This document shows, one piece after another, positions 8,562 through 18,700 of a DNA stretch of 63,506 nt (positions are counted from its first letter, which is position 1; each line of letters begins with the position of its first letter). Under the pieces are notes generated by a model. It saw only the letters and a program-made list of their open reading frames with translations. It was not told where the DNA came from and searched no databases. The position numbers were made by a program, and so were the translations under genes. Origin of the DNA: Nostoc sp. FACHB-973 (GTDB lineage: Bacteria > Cyanobacteriota > Cyanobacteriia > Cyanobacteriales > Nostocaceae); the NCBI RefSeq assembly GCF_014698115.1, contig NZ_JACJSJ010000044.1, forward strand, positions 1-63,506. Reading direction: 5' to 3'.

Positions 8562-9167
8562 TATCACTTACATGAGTTGGCTGATTATTATTGTAATTTA
8601 CAAGTTCATAAACACGTCAAAGTTGAAGAGCGAGTTCCTCGTTTAAAAGCATGGTTTGAAGAACATCGCCACAAAATTCCAGAAATGAAGTGGTATGAAT
8701 TTTCAGCTTGTACTGGCTCAACGTTAGGAATTTTTTGTCTTATAGCGTATGCCTCCGATCCAAATTGTTCTAAAGAACTAGCTATAAAGGTTAAAAGCAG
8801 CTACTTCCCTTGGGTTCAAGGACTTCATATCCTACTTGACTATTTTATTGATCAAGAAGAAGACAGGATGGGTGGTGATTTAAATTTTTGTACTTACTAC
8901 AATAGTGAACAAGAAATAACTGAACGGTTCATTTATTTTCTAAAGGAGGCTGATAAAGCTGTTTCTCAGTTACCAGATAAAAACTTTCATCGAATGATTA
9001 ATCGAGCTTTACTAGGTGTTTATCTAGCCGATCAAAAAGTGAATGAACAGATAAATGTGAGAAAAGCTGCTAGACAAATTCTACGTTCATGTGGTGGGTC
9101 AGCACTCTTTTTTCTTTGGAATGGTCTAATTATGGCTCGGATTCGGTATCAACAAATATTTGTATAA
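8562..9167 (+). pseudogene. DUF2600 (tetraprenyl-beta-curcumene synthase-like) protein, 5'-truncated
   Basis: About 196 residues remain, starting at DYYCNLQVHKHVKVEERVPRL just inside the IS630 end and running to a normal C-terminus. Recognisable blocks are WYEFSACTGSTLGIFCL, FPWVQGLHILLDYFIDQEED and NFCTYYNSEQEITERF. The DUF2600 family (YtpB of Bacillus, a tetraprenyl-beta-curcumene synthase) has about 350 residues, so the N-terminal 40 percent is missing. IS630 copy 1 has replaced it. A TTG at 8577 could start a truncated product, but part of the cyclase fold would be absent. Confidence 0.8.
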
Positions 9168-9272
9168 TTTTGCACCATGACTGTCTGATTAGACATCTCC
9201 AAAATAGTATCATTCTGTGATCAGAGAATATAAAAGATCGCAAACTAGAATTTATAATGAGGAGATTAACTT

Positions 9273-10013
9273 GTGATTGTAAACGCTACACCAAATGGTT
9301 GGGAAATTATTTATCATCGCGCTCATGCTTTGTTAGCAGCTCAACTAGCAGGACAATGGCGACGCCAAGATTCTCCAGTCAGGTTATATGAAACAATAAC
9401 TGCAATTTCCCAGCATGATGATTTAGAAAAAGAGTGGGAAGAAGACATTCTGACTGAAGCGGGTGCGCCAAAGGACTTCACTCTCAGCACAAATAAAGAT
9501 ATAGAGATTGGTATTAATAAATTGGCTGAACTGGCAAAGAATGCCCTCTATCGTGGACGGTGGGTGGCTCTCTTAATTTCCATGTACATTAGCCATTTAA
9601 ATGAGCCACAACGAGGTCAGTCTTCAAAAATGGACAATTTTCTGGATGAGCAACTTCAAAATCAGCAACGTTGGCACTCCGAACTGGGCATCGAAAAGGA
9701 TGAAGTTGATGCAGCCTATGCATTTATGCAATGGTGCGATCGCCTTTCCCTCATCCTTTGTCAGCAGGAACTACCTGCTGATGAGCGCTTTTTAGAAATT
9801 AGCAACGGCCCTGATGGTCAGCGCTACGACATCAAGCAGCGTCGGGATCACTTGGTTACTGTCAAACCGTGGCCGTTTCAGGAAGAAAAATTTACGGTCA
9901 ACGTCGAAGCCTGTGACATATTCCAGGTAAAATTTGAGAGCAACGCCGAACTGAGTCAAGCACTTCAAAAAGCTCCCATCAACGTGCTGGAGTGGACATT
10001 TGTTAAGAGCTAG
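9273..10013 (+). CDS. DUF3891 family protein
   Basis: This 246-residue protein begins at a GTG with an AGGAG ribosome-binding site eight bases upstream. It contains early histidines (IIYHRAHALLAAQLAGQW, AISQHDDLE), a helical middle with SMYISHL and a WCDRLSLILCQ motif, then beta-rich sequence (VTVKPWPF). The pattern matches DUF3891, a conserved family whose conserved His/Asp residues recall HD-type metal sites. No function is established that I can name. It stands alone, with its own likely terminator. Confidence 0.8.
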   Translation: MIVNATPNGWEIIYHRAHALLAAQLAGQWRRQDSPVRLYETITAISQHDDLEKEWEEDILTEAGAPKDFTLSTNKDIEIGINKLAELAKNALYRGRWVALLISMYISHLNEPQRGQSSKMDNFLDEQLQNQQRWHSELGIEKDEVDAAYAFMQWCDRLSLILCQQELPADERFLEISNGPDGQRYDIKQRRDHLVTVKPWPFQEEKFTVNVEACDIFQVKFESNAELSQALQKAPINVLEWTFVKS

Positions 10014-10027
10014 ATGCACGCTCTTTT
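10005..10027 (+). terminator. Probable rho-independent terminator after the DUF3891 gene
   Basis: AAGAGC (10005-10010) and GCTCTT (10020-10025) form a 6-bp stem with a 9-base loop followed by a T run. The stem overlaps the stop codon. It is short, so strength is uncertain. Confidence 0.45.
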
Positions 10028-10337
10028 AAAATCTATGTCATGCATTCACCTCAATTTAGCCCAACGTCACATCAATATATAAGGCAATCCCTTTTCTCTT
10101 ATTAGCGTGACGCGATCGCTTTCATCAGAAGTAGGATAAGCCCATAGCTGTCACCATCAACGTGGTGGGGTTAGCCACGGAATGGTTGTGGCGAGCAGCC
10201 CTTGGAAAAACAGCTAGGCTAATACATCCTGATGGGGTTATTTTTCTAGCTAAATTTGTTTAATTAGACTGAAGGCTTATTCTGCTCTCTACGTTGCAAT
10301 ATAAGAGGTAAGCTATATCAGCAAACTATAGAACGGC
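10028..10337. other. Intergenic region without a gene
   Basis: No coding frame or RNA gene is supported here. One HIP1 octamer is present at about 10112. Confidence 0.4.
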
Positions 10338-10784
10338 ATGAGGACGAATCAAACGAGCAATCGAGAAAGTAAGTTAAATTCACGACAGCGCCTTGTTGGA
10401 ATCAGGATCTTGCTGGTAGAGGATGAGCCAGATATTGCAGACCTGCTCATCTTCATTCTGGAAACAGCAGGTGCAGAGGTAATGGCTTTTATCAACGCAG
10501 AAACAGCCTTCGCTATCCTCGAATCTTTTCATCCCGATATTCTGGTATCCGATGTCAAGTTACCTTACCATAATGGAAATTGGTTGATTAAGCAAATTCG
10601 GGGACATTCCAGCCCATACTTCCGGCAGTTGCCAGCAATCGCTATTACTTCTTATACACGGGAATTTTCCGAAAGTAAGGCTTTAAATGCAGGCTTTGAT
10701 CGATTTTTAGTCAAGCTTGAAAATCTAGAGTCAATAGAGGGTGTGATAGTTGAGTTACTATCCACCCGTGATTATATGGACTAA
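10338..10784 (+). CDS. Single-domain response regulator (CheY-like receiver)
   Basis: The 148 residues are an N-terminal tail of about 22 residues plus one receiver domain. The acidic pair is in LLVEDEPD, the phosphoacceptor Asp is in ILVSDVKLP, the Thr/Ser is in AITSY and the Lys is in FLVKLEN, so all key residues are present. There is no output domain, so it would act by protein contact or phosphotransfer. The receiver is close in type to those fused to CheB-CheR hybrid kinases (see 15757-19989), a possible partner by inference. No kinase gene is adjacent. Confidence 0.88.
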   Translation: MRTNQTSNRESKLNSRQRLVGIRILLVEDEPDIADLLIFILETAGAEVMAFINAETAFAILESFHPDILVSDVKLPYHNGNWLIKQIRGHSSPYFRQLPAIAITSYTREFSESKALNAGFDRFLVKLENLESIEGVIVELLSTRDYMD

Positions 10785-11240
10785 AGTCAGCAACAAGCGT
10801 GCGAAAGTTATGAACCTGTGGTTTACCTCTATCTAATGGCTCTTAAGTTCTAAAGCTATGAGTTGAACTTAATGAGCTTATCAAGTTTGGTTTTATTTAT
10901 CTTGCTAGTTTCTAACAATATTAGGTTAACTTTATACACAACCGTAAAGGAGTGGTACAATAATAGCGACTATTTAATCTTACATAAAGCTTAGATTGCC
11001 GCAGCACTATAGTTACTAAATATACCACAATTTCCTAATACACAAAATAAAAAGTTAAAAATAACACTAAAACCAATCATGTTTAACTGAGAACAATGCA
11101 ATGAGAGGATATTAGCGGAAGATGCTTTAAATAAATCATTAGCATTTAAAAAAAACTCAAATAGTTTCTAAGTAGTTCCGAAACTGTATGTTGCAATAAT
11201 GTCAAGTTGAAGAATTCTTATTTGATGTGTGTAAGCTTCT
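10785..11240. other. AT-rich intergenic region upstream of the NACHT gene
   Basis: These roughly 450 bases have no supported gene. The region is AT-rich, with stretches of A/T near 11040-11160, and presumably holds the promoter of the NACHT gene; no clear box pair stands out. Confidence 0.4.
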
Positions 11241-13535
11241 ATGGTCAAGCGATCGCTCCAAGCATCACTCCCTGGGATTGAACAAGCTAAAAAAGCGTTC
11301 GCTCATAAGGGGTGGACACAAGACAACTTGGCTTTTGAAGTTAACTTAAAGACTCGCCAACCAATTTGGCGATTTTTTACTGGGCGTCCAGTTGAGCGTC
11401 ATATCTTTATAGAAATTTGTTCTTTGTTGTCGTTGAATTGGCGGGAGATTGCGGATAATCCTCCAGAAGAATTCCCTGAATCAAAAGAACTTGGTGCTGC
11501 TGAATTTTTAGATATTGATGCTCTAGTACAACAAGTGCGATCGCAACGCTTTGACAAAATTCAAGACCAGTGTGGCACTTTGCAGTTATTAGATGTTAGT
11601 CGCCCTGTTAGAATCGACGACATTTACATCGATGTCAACATTTTAGAGGAGATTGCAAGCTTTCAGTGGTTAGAGTTTGCTGACTTGCAAAAGTTTACAT
11701 CAAAAGAATTCGATCACTTTGGTCTAGGTGAAGTATCCCAAATAGAAATCGCGGGGATCACGGCAGTTCAAACTTACTCAAAGCTACGGGTGTTGGGTAA
11801 ACCGGGAGCAGGTAAAACCACTTTTTTACAACATCTGGCGATTCAATGCAACCGAGGGAGATTTGCTGCAAATCGGGTTCCTATTTTTGTCACCTTAAGA
11901 GATTTTGCCGATGAATCTAGAGAAGCAGAAGAGTTCAATTTACTCAACTATATTTGCAAAGAATTCCTCACCTGTGGAATTTCAGATCCATCTGTGCTGG
12001 AAAGTTTGTTGTTAGAGGGCAGAGTGTTGCTGTTGCTGGATGGATTAGATGAAGTACTCCATCAACAGAGCATTGTTGTCGTCAATGAGATTCGCAGATT
12101 CTCTGAAAAGTATCAAAAGAATATGTTTGTCGTCACCTGCCGCACGGCAGCTAAAGCTTTCAACCTTAGACGCTTTACAGATGTTGAAATTGCTCCATTT
12201 AGTCAAGACCAAATTGTTACTTTTGCTCAGAAGTGGTTTACAGCAGTTACAAAAACGAACATCCAGAATAAGCAAGAACAGGCATTTGAGTTTATTGAGA
12301 AACTAAATTTGTCCGAAAATTTGCAATTTCAAAGACTTGCTGTCACTCCCTTGTTTTTGCATCTCGCCTGCTGGGTTTTTCATCACCAGAACAAATTCCC
12401 AAACCAAAAATCTGCGTTTTATAAGCAGTGTTTAGACCTGCTCCTGGGTAAATGGGACGAGAGTAAAGGAATTGAGCGGGATGAGATGTACGAAGGTTTT
12501 TTATTACCACAAAAGCTGAAGTTGCTGAGTCAGTTTGCTAGCGCGACATTTGAGCAGGGTAATTACTTTTTTGAACAACGCATTGTTGAACAATACATTA
12601 GCGATTATATCTGTGATTTACCGAATGCTTCCATAGAACCAGAGCAATTGCAATTAGATAGTGAAGAGGTACTTCAGGCGATAGAGTTACAACATGGATT
12701 ACTAGCAGAACGAGTGCGGGGGATTTTCTCTTTCTCTTATTTGACGTTTCAAGAATACCTAACTGCGAGAAAAATCGTTGCCAGTTATAATTTACAAGCA
12801 TTAGAACAACCTTTAGAACGTCTGGTGACTCATATTACTGAACCCAGGTGGCGCGAAATCTTTTTGTTAACGGTTGCTATGCTACGGAGTGCAGATTTCT
12901 TAGTACTGTTGATGAAGCAAGAAGTTGATGCGCTAGTGGCTGAAGATCCATATTTGCAAAAATTTCTAACTTGGGCAAATCACAAGTCTTTTGCTGCTCA
13001 TGAGTCTGCTGCAATTCGGGCGTTTTATCTTGCTCTGGCTAAGACTCCTCACCTTACCCCATACTTTGCCCTTGTCTGCATCTTCGATCAAGATATTTTT
13101 TTGGATGCGGCATTAGATAACCTAGTAATGGAATGCAAATCTAATTTTGCCGATGCCCATGCCTGCGACGATGCTTTGAGTTATGCTTTAGCGATCGCTC
13201 AAGATGCTGGCTTACATCAAGCTTTACAACAACTTAAAGACCTACTGCCCGATCCAGAACAAAGTAGAGAAAAGTTTCAAACATGGTGGCAAACAAGTTA
13301 TCCTGCTTGGATGGAACAGTTAAAAACTGCGATCGCCAAGCATCGAAACCTTGAGCATCACTGGTACTTCAGCCCACAGCAACAGCAAGTATTGCAACAA
13401 TATTACGATGCCAATCAGTTGCTTCTCGATTGCCTCAATAGCAGCTGTGAGATCACAGACGTTGTGCGCCAGGAGATTGAAGCCAGTTTATTGCCGATAG
13501 AAGAACTCTCCAAGCAGGAATGGCAGGGATTCTGA
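11241..13535 (+). CDS. NACHT-domain STAND NTPase (bacterial NLR-like), HTH at N-terminus
   Basis: The 764-residue protein starts with a region like a DNA-binding HTH (GWTQDNLAFEVNLKTRQPIWRFF, about 24-48). A linker follows, then a NACHT NTPase with Walker A GKPGAGKTT (about 189-197) and Walker B LLLLDGLDEV (about 262-271). The CRT sensor segment (FVVTCRTAA) and a helical winged-helix region ending in SFSYLTFQEYLTARKIV come next. The last 250 residues are helical, resembling the C-terminal helical domains of cyanobacterial NACHT conflict proteins. Several bacterial NACHT proteins protect against phage by sensing infection, and this is a candidate of that type. It is monocistronic. The target of the HTH part is unknown. 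Confidence 0.87.
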   Translation: MVKRSLQASLPGIEQAKKAFAHKGWTQDNLAFEVNLKTRQPIWRFFTGRPVERHIFIEICSLLSLNWREIADNPPEEFPESKELGAAEFLDIDALVQQVRSQRFDKIQDQCGTLQLLDVSRPVRIDDIYIDVNILEEIASFQWLEFADLQKFTSKEFDHFGLGEVSQIEIAGITAVQTYSKLRVLGKPGAGKTTFLQHLAIQCNRGRFAANRVPIFVTLRDFADESREAEEFNLLNYICKEFLTCGISDPSVLESLLLEGRVLLLLDGLDEVLHQQSIVVVNEIRRFSEKYQKNMFVVTCRTAAKAFNLRRFTDVEIAPFSQDQIVTFAQKWFTAVTKTNIQNKQEQAFEFIEKLNLSENLQFQRLAVTPLFLHLACWVFHHQNKFPNQKSAFYKQCLDLLLGKWDESKGIERDEMYEGFLLPQKLKLLSQFASATFEQGNYFFEQRIVEQYISDYICDLPNASIEPEQLQLDSEEVLQAIELQHGLLAERVRGIFSFSYLTFQEYLTARKIVASYNLQALEQPLERLVTHITEPRWREIFLLTVAMLRSADFLVLLMKQEVDALVAEDPYLQKFLTWANHKSFAAHESAAIRAFYLALAKTPHLTPYFALVCIFDQDIFLDAALDNLVMECKSNFADAHACDDALSYALAIAQDAGLHQALQQLKDLLPDPEQSREKFQTWWQTSYPAWMEQLKTAIAKHRNLEHHWYFSPQQQQVLQQYYDANQLLLDCLNSSCEITDVVRQEIEASLLPIEELSKQEWQGF

Positions 13536-13559
13536 TCGAGTGGGAAGCAGTAGTCTACA

Positions 13560-13588
13560 ATCAGTGGTGGGTACAAGCCCCCACTGAT
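13560..13588 (+). terminator. Hairpin downstream of the NACHT gene
   Basis: TCAGTGGTGGG and the facing CCCCCACTGA form a strong stem with one mismatch and a loop of about six bases, 25 bases after the stop codon. There is no T run, so it may be a transcript-end or processing hairpin rather than a typical intrinsic terminator. Confidence 0.4.
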
Positions 13589-13603
13589 AGCGCAGCGTAA
13601 AGC

Positions 13604-13661
13604 CTTCTCTACGAGAGGCTCCGCCAACGGCATGGCTTCTCTACGAGAGGCTGCGCCAACG
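13604..13661. repeat. Two tandem copies of the CTTCTCTACGAGAGGCT hairpin repeat
   Basis: Copies at 13604-13629 and 13635-13661 share CTTCTCTACGAGAGGCT-C/G-CGCCAACG. The TCTCTACGAGA core is nearly self-complementary and can fold. Such units are scattered through Nostoc genomes between genes. The following 13690-13726 is an AT-rich run with repeated AATTTTTAATT. Confidence 0.7.
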
Positions 13662-13719
13662 CTTAGAGCGAGTATTCGAGCGTCGCGTCTTGCAATTTTT
13701 AATTAATAATTTTTAATTT

Positions 13720-14625
13720 TTAATTGGAGCGAAGCGACTTGACCCTAGCTACAGAGATTTCTGGTGGTTCAATGGGAACTTGGACAGGTGTAGGTGAGCC
13801 TTTCAACCACAGCAGAACTGCGGGAGTTACACCCAGTAACAAGCCTAGTAACACGGGTACAAAGAATCCAGCTGTTAAGCTCATGACTGTAGCGAAACCA
13901 AAGTTACTTAAATAAACTGCAAAAGGTATATTAAGTTGCGATCGCTCCCAGTTAATGGGATTATTTCCCCACAACAGTGCAGTCACAGCCATAAATACTG
14001 AGCTAGTACCCAGCCACCCCGCAAAGTTTTGGTAAGGCATTCCAAAGAAGGGGCCTGGTTGTTGCCAATACCAAAAGGGTAGAGAAGTTTGACTCATTGC
14101 AGGATCAAGAACAAAATCCCAGGAGGTTAGTAATAAAGCACCCAAAGCGATCGCACTTATATGACGCCACAAGTTGGGTTTTTTGTCCACTTCTAAACCT
14201 GCACGTGCCAGCAGGTAAGAAACAAATCCCAAATAAAACCACGACAAGGGAATTGTAAATGGGACTAAACCCGCAATCTTATAACCTAAACCGCTTAGGT
14301 AACTATAATGACCAAATGGAAAACCAGTACTGGTTCCTAGTAATTCACTTCCTAGAGAAATAAATACTGATGGCAACAGAAATGCTAAGGCGCGACCTAA
14401 ACCCAAAATCCGCGTGGCATACAAGAAAACACCTGCCGCGCCTAAAATCATATAAACTACACCGCCTCCTGCCATACTCCATTGCATGGCAGTTTGTCCA
14501 ACCTGGGATAAGTTAAAAATTACTTGGGCATTAGGTACAACCAGTAGTATTCCTACCAATCCAAATACTGTTGACACGATATGACCAATGAGGCTTACGC
14601 GTTCAGCAATAACAAGTTGTCTCAT
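13720..14625 (-). CDS. cruF: CruF-like carotenoid 1'-hydratase/hydroxylase
   Basis: The 301-residue polytopic membrane protein (about eight hydrophobic segments) contains the CruF/DUF422 blocks GSELLGTSTGFPFGHYSYL, GLVPFTIPLSWFYLGFVSY and SWDFVLDPAMS. CruF adds water across the end double bond of gamma-carotene or lycopene ends during myxol glycoside synthesis in the membranes of cyanobacteria. Length and conserved acidic/His residues are as expected. The usual companion glycosyltransferase gene cruG is not next to it here. The ATG at 14625 follows a plausible AAAAAGGAATTACC leader. Confidence 0.88.
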   Translation of the reverse strand: MRQLVIAERVSLIGHIVSTVFGLVGILLVVPNAQVIFNLSQVGQTAMQWSMAGGGVVYMILGAAGVFLYATRILGLGRALAFLLPSVFISLGSELLGTSTGFPFGHYSYLSGLGYKIAGLVPFTIPLSWFYLGFVSYLLARAGLEVDKKPNLWRHISAIALGALLLTSWDFVLDPAMSQTSLPFWYWQQPGPFFGMPYQNFAGWLGTSSVFMAVTALLWGNNPINWERSQLNIPFAVYLSNFGFATVMSLTAGFFVPVLLGLLLGVTPAVLLWLKGSPTPVQVPIEPPEISVARVKSLRSN

Positions 14626-14878
14626 GGTAATTCCTTTTTACTCGCTGCTGATGAAGCGCTATTCATCCTAGCCATTGTTTAAAAATCTCCTAGCATTTAT
14701 TAGGGACGAGTACTTGATTTATAATCAGCTAAAATGAGCATTAATGATATTGAAGTCTTGCTCTAATTGTTTGTCAAAATTGGATTTTTGGATAACTTCA
14801 TCTCAGGAGTAACTATAAGTTTTGAAGTCTTTGATTTGTTTGACTAAATCAGAGTTGTCTTGCTGCATGAAGCTTCCC

Positions 14879-15064
14879 TTACTGTTCTGCTAGTACTCTG
14901 ATTTCATAAAGTTCTCGCTGAATGAAATCGGATGTAAACATCAAGCGCTTACCACTACTCTTTACAAAGAAGAATCTCTGATTACGAGATTGATGGCTAA
15001 ATTTGATTTGTTCCCCTCGGTAAGAGTAGATTTTACCCCGAATTAAATCGGTATATTTAAACAT
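14879..15064 (-). CDS. Small hypothetical protein
   Basis: The likely product is 61 residues from the ATG at 15064, chosen because GAGGAGG lies 6 bases upstream; a longer frame from 15091 lacks such a site. It begins MFKYTDLIRGKIYSY and is rich in Arg, Lys and Phe. I do not recognise it, but it looks like a small basic protein. It follows the 15119-15427 gene on the same strand, with a 54-base gap. Confidence 0.6.
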   Translation of the reverse strand: MFKYTDLIRGKIYSYRGEQIKFSHQSRNQRFFFVKSSGKRLMFTSDFIQRELYEIRVLAEQ

Positions 15065-15118
15065 TTTCCACCTCCTCATCCTCCTTATCAAAAACCTACT
15101 TACAGCATAATTCAGAAG

Positions 15119-15427
15119 TCAGAATTGGCTACGCCCCACTGCGCTAACAGAAGTAAAACAGCCTTTACGCCGGGGTTTGAGACTTAGATTGTTTACTTCA
15201 TCAGCTTGAAATTCGCTGTATGTCATAAGTAAATCTGCCTCGGGAAGGAATATCATCGTTTCTGCACCAACTCTGCCAAAATCAGGCTCTAGCCCTAATA
15301 CCATCTCAATGAGATACATCCATCTGCCATATTCAGGTGTGTAGCTCCGTACAATCCCTTCTCCACCAACAAAGCTCACCCATTGGGCATTGCGAAACTT
15401 AGGCCTCCTCATGAAGGTTGCAGCCAT
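15119..15427 (-). CDS. Hypothetical protein
   Basis: The 102-residue protein has the blocks WVSFVGGEGIVRSY, YGRWMYLIEMVLG and ETMIFLPEADL, a compact beta-rich pattern. This resembles short conserved cyanobacterial proteins with an SH3-like feel, but I cannot name the family. The C-terminal 15 residues look less conserved. It probably shares a transcript with the 61-residue gene just downstream. Confidence 0.6.
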   Translation of the reverse strand: MAATFMRRPKFRNAQWVSFVGGEGIVRSYTPEYGRWMYLIEMVLGLEPDFGRVGAETMIFLPEADLLMTYSEFQADEVNNLSLKPRRKGCFTSVSAVGRSQF

Positions 15428-15756
15428 GCGTAAGACTCCTCTAATTAATAGTTGATACCTTCTGTTTTATTAAAAAAAATCAAATACACTCTGTATCTTT
15501 TTAAGTAAAAATGTAAGATATAACCTGTACCTTTGGAATGTTTTAGGTGCAGATTATACAATTTATACGTAATTAAAACGTTTATTCAAACATTTGATAT
15601 GGCACTCCTAAATCATTCGTGAAAAATTAAATCCCCGACTTCGTAAAAGTTGTCGGGGATCTGGACACCGCACATTTTTTAATTTTTCATAATTAAAATT
15701 AGTTGCTCTGTACCTCAATTACGAATTACGAACTTGTACTGAGCGTAGCCGAAGTA
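15428..15756. other. Intergenic region with an ATCCCCGAC hairpin
   Basis: There is no gene in about 330 bases. ATCCCCGAC (15631-15639) and GTCGGGGAT (15652-15660) form a perfect 9-bp stem with a 12-base loop, a repeat type often seen between cyanobacterial genes. It lies downstream of the CheB-CheR hybrid gene and may end its transcript. The CTTGTACTGAGCGTAGCCGAAGT stretch at about 15730-15752 resembles another dispersed repeat. Confidence 0.5.
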
Positions 15757-18700
15757 TTACGAATTATCTGTGCCTCGTCCGCTCAAATTTGCAATCATCA
15801 ATACCAATTCACTAAGCTCAATCGGTTTAGCTAGATGCATTTGGAAACCAGCATCAATTGCCCTTTGCCGCTCTTGCTCGGTGGCATAGGCAGTGATTGC
15901 TGCTGCTGGAATTTGTCCCCCAGCTTCAGCTTCAAGCGCTCTCACCTGACGAATCAGGGAAAAACCATCCTCCTCTGGCATCCCAATATCTGCTAGAAGC
16001 ACATCATATTTGCCAGGAAATTCAGTTAAAGTAGCGATCGCTTCCCTTGCCGATGTCACAATTACTACTTCAGCCCCAAAGTCTTCTAACATCCACTTAA
16101 TTAAGTCGCGGCTATCCGCTTGATCGTCTACAGCCAAGATGCATAACCCTTCAAGGGTAAGGGGTGGATTTTTACCATCTAATGTGTGCTGAGTCTCTGA
16201 CAAAACGCTCGGCTCTAAATAAGTTGGTGGTGTAATCTCCGGTGGCATTAAGCGCAGAGGCAGCCTGACAATGATCGTGGTTCCTAGTCCCTCACCTGGA
16301 CTTTGCGCTTGAACTGTTCCACCGTGAAGTTCTATCAGATGACGGACGATTGACAAGCCTAATCCAAGTCCCTGACTTGTTTTGCTGCTGCTGGAATCTC
16401 CTTGACGGAAGCGATCGAAAACATAGGGCAGCAAGTCTTCCCGGATGCCAATTCCTGTGTCGCTGACTCGAAGTTCAGCGTGAGTAGATCCAGCTTCGAG
16501 CATAATTCCCACTCGCCCACCGGCTGGAGTGAACTTAATGGCATTAGAAAGTAAATTCCACAGAACTTGCTGTAAACGGTCAAAATCTCCGACAACCGTC
16601 GCCGAGTTCAACTGTGAAACAATTTCAATGCTTTTCGCCTCTGCGGAAAATTGGATAGACTCAATGGCGGCATCCACTACTGAAACTAGATCGATTAGAC
16701 GAGTATTTAAATGAAGCTTGCCACTCGTAATTCGTGAGACATCCAGCATATCATCGATTAACTGACCTTGCACCTTAGCACTCCGCTCCACCACTTCCCA
16801 GGCACGAATGACTGCTGAAGAATCTAAATTGCGGGTGCGGAAAAGTTGCGCCCAGCCCAGTATAGTATTAAGCGGGTTACGAAGTTCATGGGAGAGGTTC
16901 GACAGGAATTCATCTTTGGCTCGGTTGGCAATTTCCGCTTGTTGACGGGCTGACTGCTCCTGTTCTAGTAGCTTAGATCGCTCTAACTCTAACTGTTTGC
17001 GATCGCTAATATCTTCAATCGCCAGCAAAATCATTTGAGCCTCTCCCTGCTCAATAATTTTCCAACCATTGAGCAGCATGGTTTTCTGTCCAATCCGCTC
17101 AAAACTATGCTCTACTTCCCAGTTGTTAATACTGGTATCGTTGGCGAGAATTTCTTCTAAGAGCGATCGCAGTCCGGGCAGGTTCCATTGACCGTTCCCT
17201 AATTCAAAAATCAGAGATTGCGCTGTCTCTGATGGTGAAACCTGAAATGTTTCATAAAACGAGCGATTGGCTTTGTTCACCCGGAAATCAGAATCAAGGA
17301 CGATTAACGGCACTTGTACCGTCTCCACAATCCCTTCAGCGTAATTCCGGGCTTGTTCTAACGTTGCGGCACTGCGTTTAAGAACATCAATATCTATTAA
17401 CACCAACACTACACCGTCAATCTTGTTTTCTGTGGTGCGATAAGGACGGATGCGGAGGTTGTACCAATGTCCCCCCAGAGTTTGGACTTCTAATTCTTTG
17501 ATGCTGAGTGTGTCCAGAACCTCCAAAATTAGAGTTTCTAACTCAGGAACATCGAGATTTGCTCTGATGTCGCTCAAAGGTCGTCCAGCATCGGCAGGAA
17601 TCAAATTGAAAAGTCGCTGCGCCATTGGCGTAAAACGTCGAATGCGTAAGTCCAAAGTCAATATCAAAATGGGAATATTAATACTGGCAAGTAAATTCGT
17701 GAGATCGTTATTAACTTGGTGTAATTCCAGATTTCGACTACGAAGTTCTTCATTAGTTGTGTTGAGTTCTTCGTTAGTTGCCTGAATCTCTTCTTTGGCA
17801 GTTTCTAGCTCCTCATTGGTGCTTTGCAACTCTTCATTACTAGAGAGGATTTCTTCATTGGCAACTTTCAGGTCTTGATTGATATGCTCTTGCTCTTGGA
17901 TCACCGCTTGCAGATATTCTTGAGTTGCAGCCCGCTCTTTGATGGCGGTTGCAAGTTCAAGCCTTAGCCGAACAATCTCCTGCGTTAAGTCTGACTGCAC
18001 TTCGCTCTCAGGGTTTACTGTGCTGGGGTTGTTAATTGTGGGTGGGGCTGATTCAAATAAAACTAGAAAGTAGAGTTCTTCGCCAGTCCCAGGGTTGAAT
18101 GGAATCACCTCAAGATTGATGATTTTTGCAAGATCGCCCTCTTCAATTCGTAACCCTTCTCTTCTAACTAGAATTTTTTGCCGTTGTGCCTGATAAATTG
18201 TGGCGCGTAGCTCGATGAGCAAACCCTCGCGCACCATTTTGAATAAGTTAAGACTCGGTTTCCCCGGTACAAGTTTGAGGTAGAGATCGATTTCTCCCCG
18301 AAATTGCAGCACGTCCATCTTGTCGTTAATTACTACACCCACTGGGGCATAGCGATTCAAGATTAGTTGGTCAGTTTTTTTCTCTAAGTCCAACTCATCC
18401 GATAAATTCTCATCAGTCGGCTTTGATTCGTCCACTTTTACTATCGGATAATTGCTGGTAATGAACGAAAAAGTTGGACGAATTGCAGTTAGCTTTTTGG
18501 TGTATATTTTATACTTTTTGTCAATCTGAATAAACAAGTCCGAATATTTACCTGTGCTTTCTGAAGTCCCTAGCAGCAAGAAGCCAGTCGGATTAAGACT
18601 GTAATGAAAGATGGGCAATATCCGTTTTTGCAACGTTTCGTCCAAGTAAATCAGTACATTCCGGCAGCTAATTAAATCTAAGTTAGAAAAAGGGGGATCG

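Noticed and set aside
12045..12306. Short frames on both strands inside the NACHT gene
   Set aside because: They are frames within a well-supported 764-residue gene.
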